6,020 nt of DNA, taken from assembly GCA_029880775.1 (NCBI GenBank), contig JAOUNV010000142.1, forward strand, positions 1 through 6,020. Direction: 5' to 3'. Numbering within the stretch: position 1 is the stretch's first letter; the number at the start of each line of letters is the position of its first letter. Source of the stretch: Nitrospinota bacterium. Its GTDB lineage: Bacteria; Nitrospinota_A; UBA7883. The translations under genes and the position numbers were made by a program. Below, in pieces: positions 1 through 5,756 of the stretch. The notes under the pieces were generated by a model. It was not told the origin of the DNA. It saw only the letters and a program-made list of their open reading frames with translations, and did not search any database.

Positions 1-2
1 CA

Positions 3-1094
3 TCAGCTTAACAGGAGCCTGGAGCGCCGAGGCGGGCTATCGGTGTCATGGCCGAAGCCATCTTCCTCTTTTCTGGGTTGCCGGATTATAGCCAGGGTGG
101 CCATGGTGGCGCTGGCCCTGGTTTTGCTCTGCCGGACACTTAGCCCCTCTAGGGCTTCTTTCAGATTTTCAGCGCTGGCGTATCTCTTTCCCGGCTCTTT
201 TTTCAGGCAACGGAGGATGATCGTCTCCAACGACTTGTTTACCTTGGGATTCTTTAAAGTGGGTTTTGCGGGCTTTTCGTTGATATGCTTGGCTATCATT
301 CCGAAGGGGGTGTCCGACTCGAACGGTAATTCCCCGGTAACCATCTGATAAAATATAATTCCCAGCGAGTAAATATCGCTGGCGGGGCCTATCTCCTTTA
401 TCTCCCCCCTCCCCTGCTCCGGCGACATGTAAGCCGGGGTCCCCAGGATCATGCCATCCTTGGTCAGGTTAGCCCCTCCCAGCGACATAGCGTCCGTCTC
501 CGCGTCCATCGCCTTGGCTATGCCGAAATCGAGGATCATCGCGGCCAGTTTGCTCTCCAGTTCGGTCACTATAATGTTCTCCGCCTTCAGGTCCCTGTGG
601 ATTATCCCCTTACGATGGGCATATTCCACCCCCTCCAGAATCTGGAATGCCAGATCCAGAAAAACCGGTAACTCGATATACCCCAATTCCGTTACCAATT
701 CATCCAGCGATTTGCCATCCACGAAAGGCATCACTATAAAAAACTGCCCCTTGGGTGACTTGTCAAAGTCGTACACTGTGACAATGTTAGGGTGTTCCAG
801 TTTGCTCTGGATCCGCATTTCCCGCTGAAACCGGGTAGCGTTCTCCGGGTCGGCGGTCATTTTTTTGCTGATCACCTTGATAGCGACGGTCTTCCCGGTG
901 GTGATCTGCTTGGCCTTGTACACCACGCCCATCCCGCCGCTGCCCAATTTGTTCAATATGGTATAGCGACCGGCGAACACCTTTCCGGATTCGCCGTCTT
1001 TGGTCCTGATAATCAGCTCAGCCCCATCATTTGGGCAGAACTTCGTGCCGCGCTTGAATTCGCTTTCGCAAATGGGGCAGTATGGCTTCGACAT
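3..1094 (-). CDS. Cytoplasmic Hanks-type Ser/Thr protein kinase with N-terminal zinc ribbon
   Basis: Predicted 363-residue protein kinase that phosphorylates Ser/Thr on unknown targets. Residues 6-24 look like a short zinc ribbon (C6-x2-C9, then C20 in an FCPNDG motif). The kinase domain spans about 44-318. It has the glycine loop GSGGMG at 51-56, Lys73 in AIK, a probable helix-C Glu92, HRDLKAEN with Asp168, Lys170 and Asn173, DFG at 189-191, SPE at 224-226 and the late Arg304. All catalytic residues are present, and it is an RD kinase, so activation-loop phosphorylation is plausible (T211, T219). The tail 322-363 is basic, without a membrane segment or sensor domain, unlike PknB-type receptor kinases, so the protein should be soluble. 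The ATG at 1094 has AGGAAG (1100-1105) five bases upstream. It lies 103 bases after gcvPB on the same strand with its own probable promoter. Any control of glycine metabolism by this kinase is inference. The family is certain; substrate and symbol are not. Confidence 0.95.
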   Translation of the reverse strand: MSKPYCPICESEFKRGTKFCPNDGAELIIRTKDGESGKVFAGRYTILNKLGSGGMGVVYKAKQITTGKTVAIKVISKKMTADPENATRFQREMRIQSKLEHPNIVTVYDFDKSPKGQFFIVMPFVDGKSLDELVTELGYIELPVFLDLAFQILEGVEYAHRKGIIHRDLKAENIIVTELESKLAAMILDFGIAKAMDAETDAMSLGGANLTKDGMILGTPAYMSPEQGRGEIKEIGPASDIYSLGIIFYQMVTGELPFESDTPFGMIAKHINEKPAKPTLKNPKVNKSLETIILRCLKKEPGKRYASAENLKEALEGLSVRQSKTRASATMATLAIIRQPRKEEDGFGHDTDSPPRRSRLLLS

Positions 1095-1099
1095 TACAT

Positions 1100-1105
1100 C
1101 TTCCT
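1100..1105 (-). promoter_or_regulatory. Ribosome binding site of the kinase gene
   Basis: On the minus strand AGGAAG lies five bases before the kinase ATG. This supports the start at 1094. The site partly overlaps one of the ATCAGGA heptamers (1102-1108), so a regulator bound to that repeat in RNA or DNA could affect the start region. Confidence 0.7.
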
Positions 1106-1148
1106 GATTCGTTTTCCTGATCCCAACCTTGGTTGAAATGTATCAGGA
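1102..1148. repeat. Three TCCTGAT heptamers (two direct, one inverted) over the kinase promoter
   Basis: On the plus strand TCCTGAT occurs at 1102-1108 and 1115-1121, and its complement ATCAGGA at 1142-1148. The last two form an inverted repeat with a 20-base gap. The gap contains a second small inverted repeat (CAACC TT GGTTG, 1124-1135). The inverted arm overlaps the edge of the -10 box, the inner palindrome sits at the expected transcription start, and the outermost copy overlaps the ribosome binding site. The placement suits an operator, but no known regulator motif is recognised and chance is not excluded. Confidence 0.4.
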
Positions 1149-1165
1149 TGGCTGGTATTTGTCAA
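1137..1165 (-). promoter_or_regulatory. Probable sigma70-type promoter of the kinase gene
   Basis: Reading the minus strand, an exact TTGACA (1165-1160) is followed by a 17-base spacer and TACATT (1142-1137; four of six matches to TATAAT). A run of six T lies immediately upstream of the -35 box. The predicted transcription start near 1130 gives a leader of about 36 bases ending in a good ribosome binding site. The kinase can therefore probably be transcribed independently of the gcv operon, although readthrough from gcvPB is also possible because no terminator is visible between them. Confidence 0.55.
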
Positions 1166-1197
1166 AAAACCCACTCCCAGACAAGCCTCATATACCT

Positions 1198-2682
1198 CTA
1201 GCCGCATAGGGAACAACGCAGCTGGGGCCGACGGGCGGCGGTCGCCTCGTCCAGCCGGGTCCTCACCGTAGTCACCGGGGCGGCTTTAATCGATTCCGGA
1301 TCAGCCTTGGCCAGATCCGCTATTTCTATCATCGCCTCACAAAAGCTGTCGAGGGTCTCCAGGCTTTCCGTCTCCGTCGGCTCAATCATCATGGCCCCCC
1401 TGGTGATGGTGGGAAAGTATATGGTGGGGGGGTGGAACCCTCTGTCGATCAGCGCCTTGGCGATATCTAACGTACTGACTCCATATTCGCTCTGCAGCTT
1501 GTCTGTGATCACAAGCTCGTGCATGCAGCGGCCTGGATAGGGAATATGGTAATGGTCTCCCAGCCGGGCGCGGATATAATTGGCGTTTACCACCGCCGCC
1601 TCGGCCACCTGGGCCAGCCCCTGGGGGCCCATGGAGAGAATATACGCGGCCGCCCGCAGAAGCACACCGGTGTTCCCGAAAAATCCATGGGCCCGTCCCA
1701 CGCTTTGGGGCCGGTCATACTCCAGGCTGTAGGCGCCGTCATCCCCCTGCGCCACCACGGGAAAGGGGAGGTATGGCGCCAGCTCCTGCTTCACCACCAC
1801 CGGCCCGGACCCCGGCCCGCCGCCGCCGTGGGGGGTGGAAAAGGTCTTGTGCAGATTTACATGCGCCACGTCCACACCCATGTCGCCGAACCGGGCCTTC
1901 CCCAGAAAGGCGTTCAGGTTGGCCCCGTCGCAATAGATAAAGCCACCCCTGTCGTGGACCAGCTTCGATATCTGTATAATGTCCGACTCGAAAATACCCA
2001 GTGTGTTTGGGTTCGTCACCATCAGCGCCGCCGTCTCGTCATCCATCAGCCGGTCCAGCTGGGCCATATCCACCCGGCCATCGGGTCCGCTGGGCAAGGT
2101 CACCGCCTCGTATCCACAATACACGGCGGACGCCGGGTTTGTGCCATGGGAGGAGTCTGGCAGAAGCACCTTTTTGCGAGGATTCCCTCTGGCTGTCAGA
2201 GCCGCCCGGATCATCAGCAGTCCGACAAGCTCCCCCTGCGCTCCCGCCGCCGGCTGCAGCGTGGCCGCGTCCATCCCAGATATCTGGCATAGCCACTTTT
2301 CCAGATCGTCAATCACCTGCAGCGTCCCCTGGGCTTGCTCCTGGGGAGCCATCGGATGCAGAGTGGTAAACCCTCCGATCCGGGCCACCGCCTCGTTGAT
2401 CCTGGGATTGTATTTCATGGTGCAGGAGCCCAACGGATAGAAGTTCAAATCCACAGCGAAGTTCCACTGGCTCATCCTGGTGTAGTGGCGGGTCACCTCC
2501 GGCTCCGACAGGCTGGGAAAGCCCTCAAGCTGGCCCCGCAGCGTCCCGGCAGGCAGCGCGCTTTCCGGGTCGATGGCGGGCAAGCCGCTCCTTGGTGGAG
2601 TGTAGCCTTCCCTGTCTGGCGCGCCCCGGCCGAAGATCTCCCCTTCCGTGAAGTTTATTCCTCTCTGAGACTGGCCGCTCAT
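1198..2682 (-). CDS. gcvPB: Glycine dehydrogenase (decarboxylating) subunit 2, P-protein beta subunit
   Basis: C-terminal-half subunit of the two-subunit P-protein. With GcvPA it decarboxylates glycine using pyridoxal phosphate and loads the aminomethyl group onto lipoyl-GcvH in the cytoplasm. The 494 residues show the fold-type I PLP enzyme signatures of the family: NFYPLGSCTMKYNP (80-93), SSHGTNPAS around His178, DGANLNA with Asp252, and the PLP-lysine motif NLHKTFSTPHGGGGPG with Lys279 as the Schiff-base lysine. The C-terminal RLDEATAARRPQLR motif is also typical. The length is close to the usual size, slightly longer. The start at 2682 overlaps the gcvPA stop as ATGA and has AGGGAGG four bases upstream, so translation is coupled to gcvPA, which fits an equimolar complex. 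The protein ends in an odd CSLCG tail (490-494), a CxxC pair I do not recall as a standard feature of the family. Assignment is very secure. Confidence 0.97.
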   Translation of the reverse strand: MSGQSQRGINFTEGEIFGRGAPDREGYTPPRSGLPAIDPESALPAGTLRGQLEGFPSLSEPEVTRHYTRMSQWNFAVDLNFYPLGSCTMKYNPRINEAVARIGGFTTLHPMAPQEQAQGTLQVIDDLEKWLCQISGMDAATLQPAAGAQGELVGLLMIRAALTARGNPRKKVLLPDSSHGTNPASAVYCGYEAVTLPSGPDGRVDMAQLDRLMDDETAALMVTNPNTLGIFESDIIQISKLVHDRGGFIYCDGANLNAFLGKARFGDMGVDVAHVNLHKTFSTPHGGGGPGSGPVVVKQELAPYLPFPVVAQGDDGAYSLEYDRPQSVGRAHGFFGNTGVLLRAAAYILSMGPQGLAQVAEAAVVNANYIRARLGDHYHIPYPGRCMHELVITDKLQSEYGVSTLDIAKALIDRGFHPPTIYFPTITRGAMMIEPTETESLETLDSFCEAMIEIADLAKADPESIKAAPVTTVRTRLDEATAARRPQLRCSLCG

Positions 2683-4028
2683 ACAGCCTCCCTGGCGATC
2701 AGATCCACCAGATCGTCCATGTTTTTCTTCGAGTGGACCTCTGTGGCGCTTATCAATATGGTCTTCTTCATATCGGGGTACCAGCGACCCAGATCCACTC
2801 CCGCCAGGTATCCGGCGGAGGCCAGCTTGGCCAGAACCGGGCCGATGTCGCCGGGCAAGGTCACGGTGAACTCATTGAAGAAAGGTTTGTCATGCGCCAG
2901 CTTCACCCCGGCTATCCTCGCCAGCCGCCCGGCCAGATAGTTGGCCGCGGTAAGGTTTGCCACGGCCACTTCCCGCAGCCCGGAGGCGCCCAGCAGGCTG
3001 ATGTGGATCGCCGCCGCTGTGGCCATCAGCGCCTGGTTGGAGCAGATGTTGGAAGTAGCCTTCTCGCGTCTGATATGTTGCTCCCTGGTGGAGAGAGTGA
3101 GCGTGTAGGCGTCGCGACCCATAGTGTCTTTCGTCTTGCCCACCAGCCGTCCCGGCATCTTGCGGGCCAGGCTGGTCTTCACGGCGAACATCCCCAACGC
3201 CGGGCCACCGAAGGAAAGAGACCCGCCAAACGAACGCCCTTCCGCCACGGCGATATCCGCTCCGGAGGCCCCAGGCCCTTTCAAAAGCCCCAGGGACATC
3301 GGCTCCGCCACCGCGCCGATCAACAAGGCGCCAGACTCCTCCCTGGCCTGGTTTATGGAATCCATATCTTCCACGTAACCGAAAAAGTTTGGCGACTGAA
3401 CCACCACCGCCGCCGTTTCCTGGCTCATGGCGGCGGCCAGCTTCTCTGGAATGCAGACTCCATCGGCCGCCAGCTCCAGGTGTACAAGCTCAATATCCAG
3501 ATGCTGGGTATATGTCTGGACCACCTGGCGCCAGTGGGGATGGACCAGGTTCGGCATCACCACTTTGCTCCTGCCCGTGACCCTGCATGCCATGATCACC
3601 GCCTCGGCCAGGGCGGAGGGGCCGTCGTACATGGAAGCGTTGGCCACTTCCATCCCCAGTAGGGCCGCTGTGTATGTCTGGTATTCGTATATGGCGGCCA
3701 GGGTCCCCTGGCTCACTTCCGGCTGATATGGGGTGTAGCATGTGAAAAATTCGGTGCGGCTGATCAGGTGGTCCACCGCCGTGGGCACATGATGGACATA
3801 TGCTCCCGCTCCGATGAAAGTTCTCCTGGGGCCGGCGTGGGTATTTTTATCCGCAGCCTCCTCGAACCAGTCCATCAAATCCATTTCCGGCAGTGGACCG
3901 GGGATATCCAAAGGATGGGGCAACCTGGCCTCGGCGGGAATGTCTTCGAAGAGCTGTTCGACCGAACTGGCGCCGATTACCGCCAGCGCTTTCTCGCGAT
4001 CACTGGCCGACAGGGGGATATACCTCAT
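2679..4028 (-). CDS. gcvPA: Glycine dehydrogenase (decarboxylating) subunit 1, P-protein alpha subunit
   Basis: N-terminal-half subunit of the split P-protein. In characterised bacterial examples GcvPA and GcvPB form an alpha2-beta2 heterotetramer that carries out the PLP-dependent decarboxylation step. The 449 residues match the usual length. They begin with the family-typical MRYIP and an LFEDIP motif at 26-31. Further hallmarks are the YTPYQPEVSQGTLAA stretch (98-112), MYDGPSALAEA (133-143), GGSLSFGGPALG (268-279) and REQHIRREKATSNIC (315-329). The PLP lysine is expected on GcvPB, not here. The ATG at 4028 lies 10 bases after the gcvH stop. The nearest Shine-Dalgarno-like sequence, AAGGGG at 4042-4047, is 13 bases from the ATG and lies in the end of gcvH, so coupling to gcvH translation is likely. 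The gene is intact. The separate alpha and beta genes are a normal arrangement, not a frameshifted gcvP. Confidence 0.97.
   Translation of the reverse strand: MRYIPLSASDREKALAVIGASSVEQLFEDIPAEARLPHPLDIPGPLPEMDLMDWFEEAADKNTHAGPRRTFIGAGAYVHHVPTAVDHLISRTEFFTCYTPYQPEVSQGTLAAIYEYQTYTAALLGMEVANASMYDGPSALAEAVIMACRVTGRSKVVMPNLVHPHWRQVVQTYTQHLDIELVHLELAADGVCIPEKLAAAMSQETAAVVVQSPNFFGYVEDMDSINQAREESGALLIGAVAEPMSLGLLKGPGASGADIAVAEGRSFGGSLSFGGPALGMFAVKTSLARKMPGRLVGKTKDTMGRDAYTLTLSTREQHIRREKATSNICSNQALMATAAAIHISLLGASGLREVAVANLTAANYLAGRLARIAGVKLAHDKPFFNEFTVTLPGDIGPVLAKLASAGYLAGVDLGRWYPDMKKTILISATEVHSKKNMDDLVDLIAREAV
2687..2693 (-). promoter_or_regulatory. Ribosome binding site of gcvPB inside the end of gcvPA
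   Basis: AGGGAGG on the minus strand lies four bases before the gcvPB ATG and within the last codons of gcvPA. Together with the ATGA stop-start overlap it fixes the gcvPB start at 2682 and points to translational coupling of the two P-protein subunits. Confidence 0.75.
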
Positions 4029-4038
4029 GGACTGGTCG

Positions 4039-4425
4039 TCACCCCTTCTGCGCCAGATTGCGATAGTCCTGGGCGGAGAGAAGATTTTCCAGCTCCTTCG
4101 GGTCTTCCATCTTCAGCTTGATTATCCAGCCTTTATCGAAAGGGCTCTCGTTGACAAGCTCCGGGCTCCCTTCCAGCTCCGGGTTCACCTCTATCACCTG
4201 GCCGGCGACGGGGCTATACAGGTCGGACACGGTCTTGACAGACTCGGCCACGCCGAAGGACTCGCCCGCTTTCAGGTCACGGCCGACTTTTGGCGCCTCC
4301 ACGAACACAATGTCGCCCAGCTCGTCCTGGGCGAAATCGGTGATTCCGATGATAGCGGTGTCGCCGTCTTCAACACGCACCCACTCATGTTCCTTCGAAT
4401 ACTTCAGGTCTTTTGGAAATTCCAT
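4039..4425 (-). CDS. gcvH: Glycine cleavage system H protein (lipoyl carrier)
   Basis: Small lipoylated shuttle protein of the glycine cleavage system. It accepts the aminomethyl group from the P-protein, presents it to GcvT, and is re-oxidised by the L-protein. At 128 residues it has the standard length. The N-terminal YSKEHEWV motif (9-16), GITDFAQDELGDIVFVE (27-43) and ESVKTVSDLYSPVAG (61-75) are family hallmarks. Lys64 in the ESVKTVSD motif is the lipoyl attachment site, preceded by the conserved Glu61. The NESPFDKGWI segment (92-101) is also typical. The start at 4425 shares one base with the gcvT stop (TAATG) and has AAGGAGG four bases upstream. Modification requires lipoylation enzymes encoded elsewhere. 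Assignment is secure. Confidence 0.97.
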   Translation of the reverse strand: MEFPKDLKYSKEHEWVRVEDGDTAIIGITDFAQDELGDIVFVEAPKVGRDLKAGESFGVAESVKTVSDLYSPVAGQVIEVNPELEGSPELVNESPFDKGWIIKLKMEDPKELENLLSAQDYRNLAQKG

Positions 4426-5600
4426 TACTCCTCCTTGGCCGCCGCTTCGCCACTATTATCTGACACAGCGGCCGCAGGCTTGGCTTTTTTAGTTTTCGAG
4501 GGCAAAAACGGGCGACGAACCACAGTGGCCTCCACCGCTTTGCCCCGGATGTCTATCTGTATGGGAGTTCCCGGTTTTGAATGCTCGGCCAGGACATACC
4601 CCAACCCGACAGTCTTGCCCGTGCAGGGGCTCATCCCGCCGCTGGTCACTTCGCCCACGATCCTTCCATCCGCCAGTATAGAATAGCCGTGGCGAGGCAG
4701 GCCGCCACGCTCGTTCATCTCGAACCCGGCGATCTTTCTGGCGGCGCCCTCCGTTTTTTTCTGGGTCAGGGCCTCCTGAGCCACCAGGCCCCCTTCCTTA
4801 TCCAGCTTCACTATCCACGCAAGCCCCGCCTCAAAAGGGGTCACGGATGTGTCCATATCCACGCCGTGGAGCATGTACCCCATCTCCAGCCGCAACAGGT
4901 CCCGCGCGCCCAGCCCGCAAGGCTTTATGCTCCAGTGCTTCCCCTTGGTCATCAACGCGTCCCAGACGATGTCGGTGTCCCGCCAGTCGCAATATATTTC
5001 GAACCCGTCCTCGCCTGTGTATCCTGTGCGGGAGAGAATGACGTTTTTTTCCGCCAGGTTGGTTATCATGAAATGAAAATACTCGATGCCAGCCGCCCTG
5101 GCGCCCCCCAGGCCTTTTATTATGACTTCTGAATTAGGCCCCTGCACAGAGATTAAGCCATATTGACGGGTGAGGTTTCGCACTTCCACATCTGGATATT
5201 GCAGGGCGAATTCGGCGATCCAGCTTATATCCTTTTCTGTGTTGGCCGCATTCAGGCATAAAAAGAACCTGAACCTTGAGATCTGGTAAACCACCAGGTC
5301 GTCGATTATCCCCCCCCGATCATCGACCAGGGCGGTGTATTGGGCCTGTCCTTCGGAAAGCCGGGACAAATCGTTGGTGGTGAGATGCTGGAGCAGCCTG
5401 AAAGCGTTTTTCCCTTTCACCTCTACCTTGCCCATGTGGGAGATGTCGAACAGGCCCACGGATTTGCGCACGGCCTTGCATTCCTCCATCATCGACGTGT
5501 ACTGAAGCGGAAGGGTCCACCCGTGGAAGTCTGTCATCTTGGCCCCGGCGGCGAGATGCTTTTTGTATAACGGCGTTTTGAGTGAAGCGGTGGGGCTCAT
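4425..5600 (-). CDS. gcvT: Aminomethyltransferase, glycine cleavage system T protein
   Basis: Tetrahydrofolate-dependent aminomethyltransferase. It takes the aminomethyl group from GcvH, makes 5,10-methylene-tetrahydrofolate and releases ammonia. The 391 residues start with the typical LKTPLYKKH and GAKMTDFHGW motifs (7-28). They include FDISHMGK (51-58), GGIIDDLVVY with the conserved acidic pair Asp100-Asp101, RTGYTGEDGFEIY (191-203), GARDLLRLEMGYMLHG (231-246) and TSGGMSPC (319-326). The conserved core ends near RRPFLP (362-367). Beyond it is a tail of roughly 24 residues rich in Ala, Lys and Glu, longer than in most GcvT proteins. Its last codons also encode the gcvH ribosome binding site. 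The ATG at 5600 agrees with family alignments but has no clear Shine-Dalgarno sequence upstream. It is the first gene of the operon, and a promoter candidate lies at 5715-5741. Function is secure; the exact initiation mode is uncertain. Confidence 0.96.
   Translation of the reverse strand: MSPTASLKTPLYKKHLAAGAKMTDFHGWTLPLQYTSMMEECKAVRKSVGLFDISHMGKVEVKGKNAFRLLQHLTTNDLSRLSEGQAQYTALVDDRGGIIDDLVVYQISRFRFFLCLNAANTEKDISWIAEFALQYPDVEVRNLTRQYGLISVQGPNSEVIIKGLGGARAAGIEYFHFMITNLAEKNVILSRTGYTGEDGFEIYCDWRDTDIVWDALMTKGKHWSIKPCGLGARDLLRLEMGYMLHGVDMDTSVTPFEAGLAWIVKLDKEGGLVAQEALTQKKTEGAARKIAGFEMNERGGLPRHGYSILADGRIVGEVTSGGMSPCTGKTVGLGYVLAEHSKPGTPIQIDIRGKAVEATVVRRPFLPSKTKKAKPAAAVSDNSGEAAAKEE
4430..4436 (-). 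promoter_or_regulatory. Ribosome binding site of gcvH inside the gcvT tail
   Basis: AAGGAGG on the minus strand, four bases before the gcvH ATG, is a near-perfect Shine-Dalgarno sequence. It is formed by the final Lys-Glu-Glu codons of gcvT, just before the TAATG stop-start overlap. This arrangement suggests terminating ribosomes re-initiate on gcvH, the carrier protein that is often needed in excess over the enzymes. Confidence 0.8.
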
Positions 5601-5621
5601 GGGCGTGTTTGTGGCGTCATC

Positions 5622-5631
5622 CCGCCGGCGG
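5622..5631. repeat. Perfect 10-bp palindrome CCGCCGGCGG upstream of gcvT
   Basis: CCGCCGGCGG is identical to its reverse complement and ends 21 bases before the gcvT ATG, in the region where leader RNA structure or a repressor could influence initiation. It is short and GC-rich in GC-rich DNA, so it may be chance. Confidence 0.3.
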
Positions 5632-5647
5632 TTCCGTGGGGCCGCGC

Positions 5648-5712
5648 TACGATGTGGATTGTCATAAGCCGAAGTGATATCCTATCCATAGACAAGGGTA
5701 AAAAGCATCGTA
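5648..5712. repeat. 7-bp inverted repeat TACGATG/CATCGTA in the divergent spacer
   Basis: TACGATG at 5648-5654 and its exact reverse complement CATCGTA at 5706-5712 enclose 51 bases. The right arm lies directly downstream of the candidate gcv -10 box, around the expected transcription start, and the left arm falls some 55-60 bases into the leader. It could be paired operator half-sites or a weak closing stem in leader RNA. Seven matching bases over this distance are not by themselves significant. Confidence 0.3.
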
Positions 5713-5714
5713 AA

Positions 5715-5741
5715 AGTATACCAAACCGGCGCCGAAAGCAA
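5715..5741 (-). promoter_or_regulatory. Candidate promoter of the gcvTHPAPB operon
   Basis: On the minus strand TATACT (5720-5715) matches five of six bases of the -10 consensus. TTGCTT (5741-5736) is a possible -35 box, but the 15-base spacer is short. A start near 5708 would give a leader of about 108 bases before gcvT. It is the best candidate seen in the spacer. The weak -35 match and short spacer suggest either activator dependence or a misassigned -35. Confidence 0.35.
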
Positions 5742-5756
5742 GTGGCGCTTTTTCTG

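Noticed and set aside
3..60. Kinase truncated by a frameshift near its Pro/Arg-rich end
   Set aside because: The alternative frames in this stretch meet stops soon and show no continuation of a domain. The kinase domain is complete, so a natural short tail is simpler.
1164..1184. Possible terminator after gcvPB (six-T run on the minus strand, with a TTGTC/GACAA repeat)
   Set aside because: The T run is not preceded by a GC-rich hairpin. The only repeat is a 5-bp AT-rich pair that encloses the T run instead of preceding it. The run fits better as sequence upstream of the kinase -35 box.
1519..2292. 257-codon open frame on the plus strand opposite gcvPB
   Set aside because: It lies entirely antisense to a well-conserved gene. 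Its translation is His/Gly/Arg-rich without recognisable motifs, as expected from GC-rich codon bias on the opposite strand.
2733..3662. 309-codon open frame on the plus strand opposite gcvPA
   Set aside because: It is antisense to an intact gcvPA, compositionally odd, without a family signature or visible RBS, so it is a shadow of the real gene.
2679..4028. Split gcvP as a frameshifted single P-protein gene
   Set aside because: Separate GcvPA and GcvPB subunits of normal length with their own starts are a standard bacterial arrangement, and gcvPB has its own strong RBS.
3814..4686. 290-codon plus-strand frame running across gcvPA, gcvH and gcvT
   Set aside because: It spans three convincing minus-strand genes and shows no domain, so it is an open-frame artefact.
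5659..5717. Plus-strand promoter candidates for the DciA-like gene (TTGTCA...TATCCA; TAGACA...TAAAAG)
   Set aside because: Each has only a partial match at the -10 box, and the two options are about equally weak, so neither could be supported as a feature.
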